DNA of 64,000 nucleotides from Chloroflexota bacterium (lineage in GTDB: Bacteria; Chloroflexota; Dehalococcoidia; Lucifugimonadales; Lucifugimonadaceae), in assembly GCA_029262735.1 (NCBI GenBank), contig JAJCYY010000076.1, positions 19,240 through 83,239 on the forward strand, given 5' to 3'. The translations under genes were made by a program, and so were the position numbers. The notes under the pieces are model-generated. The model ran no database searches, was not told where the DNA came from, and saw only the letters and a program-made list of their open reading frames with translations. Position 1 is the stretch's first letter, and every line of letters begins with the position of its first letter. Positions 30,431-39,072 of the stretch are shown piece by piece.

Positions 30431-30997
30431 ATGGGACGCCTGATCCTCATTAAGCACTCACTGCCGAACATCGTCGAAGACCAGCCCTCACGCGACTGGA
30501 ACCTCAGTGCGGAAGGTAAGCGGCGCGCATCGATGCTGGCAGATGCCGTCGCCACGATGAAGCCCGCCTCGCTGCACTCGAGCGCCGAGGAAAAGGCCAC
30601 GCAGACCGCCGAATTCGTAACCACCGCGACCGGGCTGACGCTGAGCATCGATCCCGGATTCAACGAGCACGAAAGATCGAAAGAGCCATTCACGGCCACT
30701 GTGGAGTTTGAGCGCTCCGTAGTTGAGGCGCTGCGCAATCCGGACGAGATGGTCTACGGCTCAGAGACCGTGTCAGCAGCGGCACACCGGTTCGAAGCCG
30801 CGCTTCATGATGCCGAGAGATTCTCAAGCCCCGGCGACATGGCAGTCGTCTCGCACGGCACGGTCATCTCCGCCTATGTCGCATCCCTAACGGGCGTCGA
30901 CGTTGTCGAACTATGGCAAAGCCTCGGACTGCCGGGCCTGATAGTCACCAACTGGCCAGACCCGGACCGCATAGAACTGCGCCAGAACTTCGACTGA
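30431..30997 (+). CDS. Histidine phosphatase-family protein with a variant RHG motif
   Basis: The 188-residue product has the phosphoglycerate-mutase-like fold: LILIKHSLP at the N-terminus, LSAEGKRRASMLADAV, HSSAEEKATQTAEFV, then the acid loop NEHERSKEPF and MAVVSHGTVISAYVA with the second catalytic His. The usual RHG at the active site is KHS here, keeping the phosphorylated His but changing the flanking Arg and Gly. It may act on a sugar phosphate or nucleotide, but the substrate is not shown. The ATG at 30431 starts the conserved strand directly. Confidence 0.85.
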   Translation: MGRLILIKHSLPNIVEDQPSRDWNLSAEGKRRASMLADAVATMKPASLHSSAEEKATQTAEFVTTATGLTLSIDPGFNEHERSKEPFTATVEFERSVVEALRNPDEMVYGSETVSAAAHRFEAALHDAERFSSPGDMAVVSHGTVISAYVASLTGVDVVELWQSLGLPGLIVTNWPDPDRIELRQNFD

Positions 30998-31175
30998 TTT
31001 TTTTCTTCGTCCGACTCAGTTGGCGAACTGAGTATTGAGTAGACACAGCTGAAGCTTGTCATTCTGAACTTGATTCAGAATCTCTCTGGCGTTCTCACAT
31101 GGACCAGTTAGATCCCTCGCTTCGCGCGGGATGACACAGGCAAGACCGTCCGCTTAGCGTACCGGGCGCAACAAC
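30998..31175 (+). repeat. Composite intergenic repeat between convergent genes
   Basis: Right after the phosphatase stop comes 'tttttttcttcgtccgactcagttggcgaactgag', then 'gtcattctgaacttgattcagaatctctc' (31059-31087) and 'gatccctcgcttcgcgcgggatgacacag' (31110-31138). The same order of modules recurs at 38890-39030. Confidence 0.7.
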
Positions 31176-31188
31176 CGTCCGCTCTCAC

Positions 31189-32940
31189 CTACCTGCCCGC
31201 GCCGTTTCCGCTTGCTCCGGCTAGCTGGAACTGCTTGGCTGCTCGGCCGCCTTCTGGTAGGCCGAGGGGCATGCGGACGTCTAACAGGAGGGGTCTGCCT
31301 TCCCGCTCTACCGTGTCCAGGCCTTGCTCGACTGCGCCAGCGATCGCATCTTCGGACTCGACTTTAATACCCTCGACGCCGAACGCTTCCGACAGTTTTA
31401 CGATGTCGGTTCCGTTCAGCACAACGCCGGCGAAATCGCCACTGCTGTGCATATCGCCCTCGGCGCGGTCGAATGCGCCTGCGACGATGCCGTACGTGCC
31501 GTTGTTGGCGATCACGTAGAGCACCGGGATGCGGTGATGGGCGGCGGTCCAGAGGGCGGAGTCGGAGTAGTAGACCGAGCCGTCGCCGACAAGGCCGACG
31601 ACCGGCCTGTCAGGAGCGGCCAGCTTGGCGCCGAGCGGCGCGCCCATGCCGAAACCCTCGGAGCCCCCGGCGGGCCGGATGTAGTCGACGTTGCCGCCGT
31701 TTTCCTTCTCGTGTACGCACTCGAGCGGCACTGCGAACTGCTCGGTCGTGATGAGACCGCCGCCGAGCTTTTCGAGTCCGGCGTCGACGGCGTCGAGCAG
31801 CGCAAGCGGCCGCACCTGTCCTGAAATCTCGGTCGCCGACTGCAAGTTGCGGCGTCGCTCTTCGCGAATTCGCGCCGCGCTCTGCCGCGCCCATTCTCGA
31901 CGCTCAGAGTACCGTTCCGGCTCCTGCTCGCTCTGCACAAGCTCCTGTAATCGCTCGACCGTCCGAAGCTCATCCGCCATGACGGCCAGATCAAGACCGG
32001 GGATATTTTCGAAGATTTCTACGTCTGGCCCGATCGCGACTATGCGCTCGGCGCTCTTGAAAAGATTGAAGTCAGCCGGAATGCCGGAGCCACCGTGCCG
32101 CACGCCGATCGCGATGATTGCGTCCGGCTCAAGGTCGATCACCGGCTGCCGGAAGTAGCCTGCGTGCTGAGGATGTGCGACCGAGACCCCGCGCAGATCA
32201 CCCCACATCGAGGCGACCGATGCTCCAAAGTGTTCTGCAACGGCGGCCAGTTTGACCTGTGCCCCGCTTTTCCACGCGCCGTCGCCGACATAGATCAGCG
32301 GCCGCTTTGCGTCGTGCAGCGTGCGGGCGATTTCTTCGACGTCTGCCTCCGATGGATACCCTGTTCGAGGCCGAGCGACCGGGCCTTCGATGATCTCGGT
32401 GGTGAACTCCTCAGGCCCGAGGTTGCGGTCGTAGACGGCCATGTGCACCGGGCCGATGGGCGGCGTCCCTGCGACCTTGATAGCGCGCTCGAATGCGGAC
32501 GGGATTCCGGCGGGCTCGATGACGGACCAGTTGGCCTTTGTCATTGGAGCTGCGATGGATGTTGGACCGGCGTTGTGGCCGAGGTCGAGAGTGATGCGGT
32601 CTGCGTAGCTTCCGGTGTCGCCTGCGAAGGTGAGCATGACGACGGGAAGCGAGCCCGCCCAGACGTTGACGAACTGGCCGAGCGACTGTGCGAGTCCGGC
32701 GCCAAGATGTACCGACATGACGGCGGGATCTGCTTTCACCTGCGCGTAGCCGCCGGCCATCGAGGTGACGGTGCCTTCATGGAGCGCCAGTATGCCGTGG
32801 ATCTCTTTGTGGTTGAGCAATGCATCGAAGAAACGCGCTTCCCGCGATCCGGAGTTGTAGAAGAGGTACTTCGTGCCGGATGCAGCGAGCTGCTCGACCA
32901 TTACCTGAGATGCGTTGCCGGTGAACTGACGCCTTTTCAT
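31189..32940 (-). CDS. Thiamine-diphosphate-dependent enzyme, acetolactate synthase / benzoylformate decarboxylase-like
   Basis: The 583-residue product has the three-domain layout of the decarboxylase-type TPP enzymes. The N-terminal pyrimidine domain has the activating Glu in GILALHEGTVTSMAGGYAQ. The central domain has RPLIYVGDGAWKSGAQV. The C-terminal domain has the TPP/Mg motif VGLVGDGSVYYSDSALW ending in IPVLYVIANNGTYGI. No FAD-type central features are evident, and the substrate is unknown. The frame is open to 33054, but ATG 32940 begins the conserved MKRRQFTGNASQVMVEQLAA. It is divergent from an SDR gene, and both may serve a carbohydrate-acid catabolic set with the enolase-superfamily gene. 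Confidence 0.9.
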   Translation of the reverse strand: MKRRQFTGNASQVMVEQLAASGTKYLFYNSGSREARFFDALLNHKEIHGILALHEGTVTSMAGGYAQVKADPAVMSVHLGAGLAQSLGQFVNVWAGSLPVVMLTFAGDTGSYADRITLDLGHNAGPTSIAAPMTKANWSVIEPAGIPSAFERAIKVAGTPPIGPVHMAVYDRNLGPEEFTTEIIEGPVARPRTGYPSEADVEEIARTLHDAKRPLIYVGDGAWKSGAQVKLAAVAEHFGASVASMWGDLRGVSVAHPQHAGYFRQPVIDLEPDAIIAIGVRHGGSGIPADFNLFKSAERIVAIGPDVEIFENIPGLDLAVMADELRTVERLQELVQSEQEPERYSERREWARQSAARIREERRRNLQSATEISGQVRPLALLDAVDAGLEKLGGGLITTEQFAVPLECVHEKENGGNVDYIRPAGGSEGFGMGAPLGAKLAAPDRPVVGLVGDGSVYYSDSALWTAAHHRIPVLYVIANNGTYGIVAGAFDRAEGDMHSSGDFAGVVLNGTDIVKLSEAFGVEGIKVESEDAIAGAVEQGLDTVEREGRPLLLDVRMPLGLPEGGRAAKQFQLAGASGNGAGR

Positions 32941-33150
32941 GTTTTTCTCCGTTGGGTGGGCGCGATCAGCGAAGGGCCGACTGCTTACTAAATAAGCCCA
33001 CGTGTATTCGAGGAATGATGCGGGAACTCTACGCCGGGGCGAGTTGACGGGCAAGTGAAGGTGCGTGTTTCAGTGGTGCGGCTGCCGTCGCCGTCAGAGA
33101 TTGCAGCTAAGATGCCTGACGACAGATTACGCAGTATCCAGGAGGACCTC

Positions 33151-33939
33151 ATGGCACGACGACTCGAAGGCCGCGTGGCGATCGTCACCGGCGCAAGTTC
33201 AGGTATGGGCAAAGTGACGGCGTTTCAGCTTGCGCGTGAAGGAGCGAGCGTTGTGCTGGCGGCGAGACGTGAGGAGGAAGGCCAGGCGGCGGCACAGGAG
33301 ATCAGAGACCAGGGCGGCATTGCAAAATTCATTCGCACCGACGTTTCAAAGTGGGATGACGTCAGCGCAATGGTGGATTTCGCCGTGAGTGAGTTCGGCG
33401 GCCTTCACTGCGCGTTCAATAACGCCGGAATTAGCGCTCGCGGGACCGATGACTGGCTTGCTCTTTCGGAGTCCCAGTGGGACCAGATGATCGACATCAA
33501 TCTGAAGGGCGTGTGGATGTGTATTCGTCTACAGGCACCGGCGATGATCGAGGGGGGCGGCGGCTCGATAGTCAACAACTCATCGGTGATTGGCAGGCGC
33601 GGCACTGGAAGCGCTCCATACACTGCATCGAAGCATGGAGTGATCGGCCTAGGCAAGTCAGCGGCGGTTCAGTTCGCCAAAAACAAGATCAGAGTGAATA
33701 CCGTTGCGCCCGGTTTCATCATGACTCCGATCGTCGAGGCAAGACTTGCGGACAACCCGGCGGCGGCAGAAATGGCTGGCAAAGCGATTCCGCTGAAGCA
33801 CATCGGTGAGTCGGAGTCGATTGCGGAGACCGTTACCTGGCTGCTCAGCGACGACTGTCCCTACATCACCGGCGAGTGCATCACTGTAGACGGCGGGCTG
33901 CTGGCGCAGCTGCTCCCGCCTCCGCCAACGGAAGGTTAA
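33151..33939 (+). CDS. Short-chain dehydrogenase/reductase
   Basis: A classical SDR of 262 residues using NAD(P). TGASSGMG (residues 13-20) binds the cofactor, NNAG (90-93) is the structural motif, and the catalytic residues are Ser in VNNSSVIG and Y157/K161 in YTASK. The C-terminus has the usual ITGECITVDGGLLAQ. The residue after the second strand is AARREEE, which suggests NADP use because of the basic pair. The ATG at 33151 has AGGAGG 7 bases upstream. The gene is followed by an enolase-superfamily gene in the same direction, so an alcohol or sugar oxidation step before dehydration is likely. Confidence 0.95.
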   Translation: MARRLEGRVAIVTGASSGMGKVTAFQLAREGASVVLAARREEEGQAAAQEIRDQGGIAKFIRTDVSKWDDVSAMVDFAVSEFGGLHCAFNNAGISARGTDDWLALSESQWDQMIDINLKGVWMCIRLQAPAMIEGGGGSIVNNSSVIGRRGTGSAPYTASKHGVIGLGKSAAVQFAKNKIRVNTVAPGFIMTPIVEARLADNPAAAEMAGKAIPLKHIGESESIAETVTWLLSDDCPYITGECITVDGGLLAQLLPPPPTEG

Positions 33940-34043
33940 AGGTCGGTCCAGAATGTGGGCCGCGATGTACATTTGCGCCCTCGCCTTTCAATCAGTTTGA
34001 TCCAGCCAAAGCAAACGTACAAAAACTCCCAGGAGCACGCTCA

Positions 34044-35135
34044 ATGAAGATCACCGATATCACCGTTACGCCACTCACCATCGGTAAAGGGCTGTTGCGA
34101 GTCCAGACCGACGCGGGCGTCGAGGGTTGGGCTGAGGCTCCCGGTGGAATCCGCGGCACTGTATTCGACGCGAATCTCGAACAGATGATTAAGCCGGTGC
34201 TTGTCGGCGAAGATCCGCTGCTGATCGACCGGCACTGGGAGACGCTGGCGATGGGCAAGGATGACCAGCTGTTCAAGCTGCCCGCAAACGTGGTCGGTGT
34301 GATCGACATCGCGCTCTGGGACCTTTTCGGCAAGGAGACAGGGCTGCCCGTGCACACCCTGATGGGCGGCGCAACACGCAAAACGGTGCAGCTCTACTGG
34401 TCCACAGGGTCAGGGTGGAAATTCACCCCCGGGGAGATGCTCGATCTTGTCAAAGAGGGCTGGGAGAGGGGTTTCAGGGCGTTCAAGATACGCATGGACT
34501 GGAAGGGCTGGCGGCAGGATGCGGATCCGGAGAAGGACTTCCAGATGTTCAAGCTGGTTCGAGAGTTCCTGCCGCCTGAGATTTACCTGGGTTTCGACGC
34601 CAACAACGGCTACTCGGTCTCGACGGCGATTCAGCAGGGCCGTCGCTTCGAGGAGCTTGGCATCGACCACTTCGAGGAGCCGATTCCGCACGAGGACCTG
34701 CCGGGACTAAAGCAGGTTGCGGACGCGCTCGATGTTGCGGTTTCGGCGGGCGAGCAGGACGCGTTCCGCTGGTGGTTCCACAACCTGTTGTTGCTGGGCG
34801 ACCCCGACATCCTGCAACCGGACATCCTGAGCGCGGGCGGGCCGTCTGAGGTAAAGCGCATCTACGAACTGGCGGCAACATTCAACAAGCCGGTGATGCC
34901 GCACAGCCCGCAGGCTGGGATCAACAGCATGGCGTCGCTGCACTCTTACGTGACGGTGCTGAACGCCACGAGGCCGCACGAGTTTTCGACGGAGTTTTCC
35001 GGCCCTCTGGACGATGTGGAGGAGCTTTTCGGCAGCGGAGTGGTTCCGAAGGACGGCAACATGGAACTGACCGACGCACCGGGACTCGGGATCGAGCTAA
35101 ACGAGGCGGCAGTAGCGAAGATGACGGTGAGGTAG
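34044..35135 (+). CDS. Mandelate racemase/muconate lactonizing enzyme-family protein (acid-sugar dehydratase-like)
   Basis: The 363-residue enolase-superfamily protein has an N-terminal capping domain and a barrel with metal ligands at D185 (GFDANNGYS), E211 (FEEPIP) and E237 (SAGEQDAF). The second-strand motif is FKIRMD (K148, R150). The end of the barrel has DILQPDILSAGG and a His at MPHSPQ (H287), so the Asp/His dyad of the MR subgroup is present, pointing to racemisation or dehydration of an alpha-hydroxy acid such as a sugar acid. The start ATG 34044 has AGGAGC upstream. It lies about 100 bp after the SDR gene. Confidence 0.92.
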   Translation: MKITDITVTPLTIGKGLLRVQTDAGVEGWAEAPGGIRGTVFDANLEQMIKPVLVGEDPLLIDRHWETLAMGKDDQLFKLPANVVGVIDIALWDLFGKETGLPVHTLMGGATRKTVQLYWSTGSGWKFTPGEMLDLVKEGWERGFRAFKIRMDWKGWRQDADPEKDFQMFKLVREFLPPEIYLGFDANNGYSVSTAIQQGRRFEELGIDHFEEPIPHEDLPGLKQVADALDVAVSAGEQDAFRWWFHNLLLLGDPDILQPDILSAGGPSEVKRIYELAATFNKPVMPHSPQAGINSMASLHSYVTVLNATRPHEFSTEFSGPLDDVEELFGSGVVPKDGNMELTDAPGLGIELNEAAVAKMTVR

Positions 35136-35154
35136 GGGGAGTTTCTGGTAACGG

Positions 35155-35375
35155 CGCACATGCGTGTCATCCCGACCGCAGTGGAGGGATCTTGCCGAAC
35201 ACGATCCTGGATCTATTCATTCGAGGATTCACCGAACAATCACGCCCCCAAAATAGGGCCACCCGAGAGATTCTGAATCAAGTTCAGAATGACAAACCGT
35301 CGGCTGAGACGGCCGACACCTCTTTCTCTAACTCCACCCGTAAGCGGGTGCCCTGCGGTCGGGATGACACATCGT
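35155..35375 (+). repeat. Composite intergenic repeat
   Basis: The gap holds 'gtcatcccgaccgcagtggagggatcttgcc' (35167-35197), 'gagagattctgaatcaagttcagaatgacaaa' (35265-35296) and a 'ccgtaagcgggtgccctgcggtcgggatgacac' piece (35338-35370). Confidence 0.7.
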
Positions 35376-35405
35376 TAACAACTTCTGACATCCTTAGCCG
35401 TGACT

Positions 35406-36518
35406 ATGCAAATCAAGAGAATCGAACAGAAGGTCGTCTTCGAGAACGAGTGGCTCCGGCTGTACGAGGATGTCATCGAACATCCCGACGGCAGTGCCGG
35501 GACTTACTCGTGGCTCGAGCGCAACAACGGGCTCGGCGGCTCTATGGCGGTGCCGAGGCTTCCTGACGGACGGCTCCTGCTGATCAAGGTGCATCGGTAC
35601 GTTGCGGACCGCTGGTCGTGGGAGTTTCCCGGAGGGGGCGCAGACGAGGGGGAGAGCGTTGAGCAGTGCGCCTTGCGGGAGCTTGCTGAGGAGACCGGGC
35701 TGACCGGCACGAACCCCACCGCTATCGGCATGTTCTCAGCCGACTCGGGATTCGTTCCTGTCAGGTACGCAGCCGTCATCGTGGACCTCCCGGAGGATGC
35801 TGCGGACCACCTTGAGTTGAATGCGCAGGAGTCGATAGCAGAAGCACGATTTGTCACGGAGCAGGAAGCCTGGCAGATGGTGGCGAGCGGCGAGATATTC
35901 GACGGAACGGTCGTTACAGCGCTTGGCCTGCTGAAGGTTGCGCCGCCTGCCAGTGGCCAGGGTGCTCCGGCTGGCCTCCGCCCGCGCCGCGTCCGGGCAA
36001 AGCTGATGTACGACAGCCCGTGGTGGCGGCTTTACGAGGACGATATTGTGCGCGGCGACGGCTCGCCCGGTGTCTACGTGCGCGTCCAGACGACGACCGG
36101 CGGCGGAGCGATTCTCGTCATCCCGCGCACGCCGTCTGGCAAACATCTGCTCATCAAGATACATCGCTACCCGGTGGACCGAGAGTTGTGGGAGTTTCCT
36201 GCGGGTCTGGTCGAGGAGGGCGAGGACCCGGTGGACACGTCGACGCGTGAGTTGGAGGAGGAGACCGGACTTGTGGCCCGTTCAGCAGTGCTAATCGGCA
36301 CGCAGTTCCCGGTGGCGGGCCTGATAAGCGACACCTTCTACACCGTGCTGGCTGAGGTGCCCGAGGTCGGAGAGTCTGTGATTACGTTGCAGGCGGACGA
36401 AGGGATCATCGACTCGAAGTGGGTGACGCTGGATGATTTGCGCCGGATGGTGCAGGCCAACGAGATCCAGGATGGCGTGACGCTGGGAGCGGTGGCAAGG
36501 CTGCTGGCGGCAGAGTGA
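35406..36518 (+). CDS. Tandem Nudix hydrolase with two intact domains
   Basis: The 370-residue product carries two complete Nudix domains in one chain. Domain 1 (about residues 1-180) has the Nudix box GGADEGESVEQCALREL then AEETG; domain 2 (about 195-370) has GLVEEGEDPVDTSTREL then EEETG. Both match GX5EX7REUXEEXGU, so both should bind Mg and hydrolyse nucleoside-diphosphate-linked substrates. The two halves share LLIK.HRY and FP.G, so they come from an internal duplication. ADP-ribose pyrophosphatase-like proteins have one such domain and work as dimers. This fusion is about twice as long. ATG 35406 is preferred to GTG 35400. Confidence 0.9.
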   Translation: MQIKRIEQKVVFENEWLRLYEDVIEHPDGSAGTYSWLERNNGLGGSMAVPRLPDGRLLLIKVHRYVADRWSWEFPGGGADEGESVEQCALRELAEETGLTGTNPTAIGMFSADSGFVPVRYAAVIVDLPEDAADHLELNAQESIAEARFVTEQEAWQMVASGEIFDGTVVTALGLLKVAPPASGQGAPAGLRPRRVRAKLMYDSPWWRLYEDDIVRGDGSPGVYVRVQTTTGGGAILVIPRTPSGKHLLIKIHRYPVDRELWEFPAGLVEEGEDPVDTSTRELEEETGLVARSAVLIGTQFPVAGLISDTFYTVLAEVPEVGESVITLQADEGIIDSKWVTLDDLRRMVQANEIQDGVTLGAVARLLAAE

Positions 36519-36534
36519 ATTCCGGCTGCGCCCA

Positions 36535-36805
36535 TTTAGCAGAGAGCGCAGAGCGGCCGGTGATTTCGCCATCCTGAGCCGAGGTCCCCGCTTACGGGCC
36601 AAGGGTGTCATCTCGACCGCAGCGGAGAGATCTTACCGCTAAGTAAGGTCACTGAGAGAATCTGAATCAAGTTCAGAATGACACATTTCTCTCTCCGACT
36701 GGTTCAACCGAGCAGGCGAGTGGGCATGCACAAGTGGGTGTTAACGGTGCCGGACTGACGCTCGGTAAGATCCCTCTGCTGCGGTCGGGATGACAAATAG
36801 GTCTC
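36535..36805 (+). repeat. Composite intergenic repeat
   Basis: The gap between the Nudix gene and the LuxR gene is made of 'gtgtcatctcgaccgcagcggagagatcttacc' (36606-36638), 'gagagaatctgaatcaagttcagaatgacac' (36654-36684) and 'ggtaagatccctctgctgcggtcgggatgacaa' (36764-36796). No gene is present. Confidence 0.7.
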
Positions 36806-36824
36806 TCCCGCCCACCGCCCCGCC

Positions 36825-37517
36825 TCAAATCCAGCCTCTTACTGTTGCAATGGAAACTGCGTGGCTGCGTGAGCGGGCGTGCGTCTTCATGAGAATCGTC
36901 GTCACCCGGTTCTTGACCGTCTGAAGCTGGAAACCCATCTCGTTTGCGATCTCCCGGCTCGTCACACCCTGCGCGATGTACTCAAGAATCTGCGACTCCC
37001 GCTCGGAAAGCGGGTTGTCAGCAATAGATCGGACGCGGGCACGCCGACTGCTGTCCAGCTTTTTGAGCGCCGCCAGGAACACGCCCACCTCATCACGGTC
37101 ACGCGCCATTCCGGACAGCAGGGGGCAGAGCCCTGACCTGACAACATCGACTGCTTCTCGCAGCAAACGTCGTACTTCAGCGTCCTCGGCGGGTACAACC
37201 GCCCAAACTCCGTCATGCAGAAGGTCGAGCGTTCCGGCAGCGGAGTCGGGCGCTTCCGAGCGGACGAGAATTCTACGTAGTGAGTGTGAATCGGACTTTC
37301 GGGGCAGCTGCGCGCCCCCCGGCTCGTCGACAATGGCCACGCTCACGCCGGTCCTCCGGCCGATCAGCCGCTTCGCCAGCCGGGCCATCTGTTCATCCGG
37401 GACCTCGACGACGACTGCCATGTTTTCACCGGGGAGCGAGATTGTTGGCATCAGCGGCGCGTGCAGAGGTGTCGAAGCGTGAATGCCACGGTCTGAATGC
37501 GAACGCGTCTCGTACAT
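36825..37517 (-). CDS. LuxR-type response regulator-like transcription factor
   Basis: The 230-residue product ends in a GerE/LuxR helix-turn-helix: LSERESQILEYIAQGVTSREIANEMGFQLQTVKNRVTTILMK at about residues 175-218. The N-terminal 140 residues have receiver-like strand spacing (MAVVVEVP, VSVAIVDEP, RILVRSE, GVWAVVPAEDAEVRRLLREA) but not a clear phosphoacceptor Asp with the usual Lys, so it may be an atypical receiver. The start ATG 37517 is uncertain; ATG 37421 (MAVVVEVP) would begin with the first strand. It is divergent from the ccdA gene by 380 bp. Confidence 0.8.
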   Translation of the reverse strand: MYETRSHSDRGIHASTPLHAPLMPTISLPGENMAVVVEVPDEQMARLAKRLIGRRTGVSVAIVDEPGGAQLPRKSDSHSLRRILVRSEAPDSAAGTLDLLHDGVWAVVPAEDAEVRRLLREAVDVVRSGLCPLLSGMARDRDEVGVFLAALKKLDSSRRARVRSIADNPLSERESQILEYIAQGVTSREIANEMGFQLQTVKNRVTTILMKTHARSRSHAVSIATVRGWI

Positions 37518-37897
37518 CCTATTAAGTGCCCCGAATACCAGTCAAAGTATTTCCACCGCCCGGCATGATCGCCATGTGCCCACATTGCGTTCAGGCCCGT
37601 CCGTACGATGAATGAGAAACATCGTGCAAGAGAGGGAGTTACACGACCGTTACAGGTAAGACCGAGATTTGCCTGGCACCTCATCGAGTCTGTCCCGCAG
37701 TGTTCGCCATGACCTGGCGAACTCACCTTATTTGAATCATCAACGAATTATCGAGAACCCGAGGTCATATCGACGCATCGAAGAAGCATGCCGCAAATAC
37801 ACCCGTCTTAAGGGTGCGGCCCGTATATGACGGAAGGGCGGTCGGGGCTAGAATTGGCTTTAGCGCACTATGGCGCACGGTTAGGACAGGGAATTTC
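37518..37897. other. Divergent intergenic region between the LuxR-type gene and ccdA
   Basis: No gene is supported in these 380 bases. It should hold both promoters. Base composition drops towards AT around 37720-37760. No repeat modules are present here, unlike most other gaps in the window. Confidence 0.4.
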
Positions 37898-38830
37898 ATG
37901 GACCAGCAGGCAACACTACAGAGCGATCAGCCACCGGCCTTCAAGCTAGGGAAGTTCTGGTTGCCAGGGCTTGCTGCGTTATCGGTCATCGTCATAGCTC
38001 TGATCGCCGGGTTCACGATCGGCCCCGGCGGCAACAGCATCATCGGCCAGTTCCTGACCGTTTCCGGTGAATCGACGAGCACTCTGAGCGATGTTGGAGT
38101 GTGGCTGCCGTTCGGCTTCGCATTCGGTGCGGGAATGGTGGCGACGGTGAATCCATGTGGATTCGTGATGCTTCCGGCATACCTTGGAATGTACGTGGGT
38201 GACGGACAGGGCGAAGATGGTGTGGGCAAGGGAACTGTCAGGATCAGCCGCCAGCTCATCAAGGCGCTCTACGTCAGCGCAGCGCTCGGCCTCGGCTTCG
38301 TCGTTCTCTTCGGCAGCGTAGGACTGACAGTCTCGGCAGGCGCTCGGTCCGTTGCAACCGTCTTTCCCTGGCTCAGCTTCACCCTCGGCTTCATCATGAC
38401 GATACTCGGAGCGTACCTGTTTGCAGGCGGCAAGCTCTACACGGGAGCGGCACAGTCGGCGGCAAGCAAGATTGGCGACCCGAGGGATCAGAGCCTGAAG
38501 GGCTACTTCCTGTTTGGCATCAGCTACGCAACGGCATCGCTCTCATGCACGCTGCCGATCTTCCTGGGCATCGTGACGGCATCGCTGGCGTCAGACGGTG
38601 TGGCAGGTGCGGCGGGCCAGTTCATCGCATATGCGCTCGGTATGGCCTTCGTGATCACGGTGCTGACGGTTTCGATAGCGGTGTTCAAGGGTGCGCTGGT
38701 GAACCAGATCCGGCGGGTCATGCCGTACCTGAACTCCATCTCAGCAGGAATCCTGATAATCGTCGGCGGCTACCTGATCTTCTACTGGCTGACAGAGGGC
38801 GAGCTGGCCCGCAGCTTCGGAGTTGGTTAG
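37898..38830 (+). CDS. ccdA: Cytochrome c biogenesis protein CcdA
   Basis: CcdA moves reducing equivalents across the membrane from thioredoxin to periplasmic thiol proteins needed for cytochrome c assembly. The 310-residue product has about seven to eight membrane spans, with the two redox cysteines in their family contexts: NPCGFVMLPAYLG (C87) and SLSCTLPIFLG (C217). It is longer than the minimal CcdA of about 190-230 residues because of an N-terminal span and a charged loop (GDGQGEDGVGKGT). ATG 37898 has GGACAGGG upstream. A strong terminator follows the stop. The ccmA-ccmB genes at the end of the window fit the same pathway. Confidence 0.93.
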   Translation: MDQQATLQSDQPPAFKLGKFWLPGLAALSVIVIALIAGFTIGPGGNSIIGQFLTVSGESTSTLSDVGVWLPFGFAFGAGMVATVNPCGFVMLPAYLGMYVGDGQGEDGVGKGTVRISRQLIKALYVSAALGLGFVVLFGSVGLTVSAGARSVATVFPWLSFTLGFIMTILGAYLFAGGKLYTGAAQSAASKIGDPRDQSLKGYFLFGISYATASLSCTLPIFLGIVTASLASDGVAGAAGQFIAYALGMAFVITVLTVSIAVFKGALVNQIRRVMPYLNSISAGILIIVGGYLIFYWLTEGELARSFGVG

Positions 38831-38850
38831 GCAGCGGTAGGCGAGAATTC

Positions 38851-38890
38851 AGGGGCCGGATGCGAATATAAGCATCCGGCCTCTTTTTTT
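38851..38890 (+). terminator. Intrinsic terminator after ccdA
   Basis: The stem ggccggatgc (38854-38863) pairs with gcatccggcc (38872-38881) around an 8-nt loop. The flanking AGG and TCT extend it with one wobble pair, and a run of seven T follows at 38884-38890. It lies 21 bases after the ccdA stop. Confidence 0.9.
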
Positions 38891-39035
38891 GTTTTCTTCG
38901 CCCGACTTAAGTGGTGACCGATGGATTGGCGAGTTATGACGGAAGCAGGCTATGGCGGAAGCGGGTTCTCCCTCCCAGCTTGGGAGGGAGAACGTTTGTC
39001 ATTCTGAACTTGATTCAGAATCTCTCGGCGACCTC
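38890..39035 (+). repeat. Composite intergenic repeat after the ccdA terminator
   Basis: Directly after the terminator T-run comes 'gttttcttcgcccgacttaagtggtgaccgatgg' and 'tatgacggaagcaggc.atggcggaagcgggttctccctccc' (38930-38976), then 'tgtcattctgaacttgattcagaatctctcgg' (38997-39028). The order of modules matches the repeat at 30998-31175. Confidence 0.7.
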
Positions 39036-39072
39036 GCGCTGACCGACCGTGGAGTTGTTTGCATGTTGAGAA

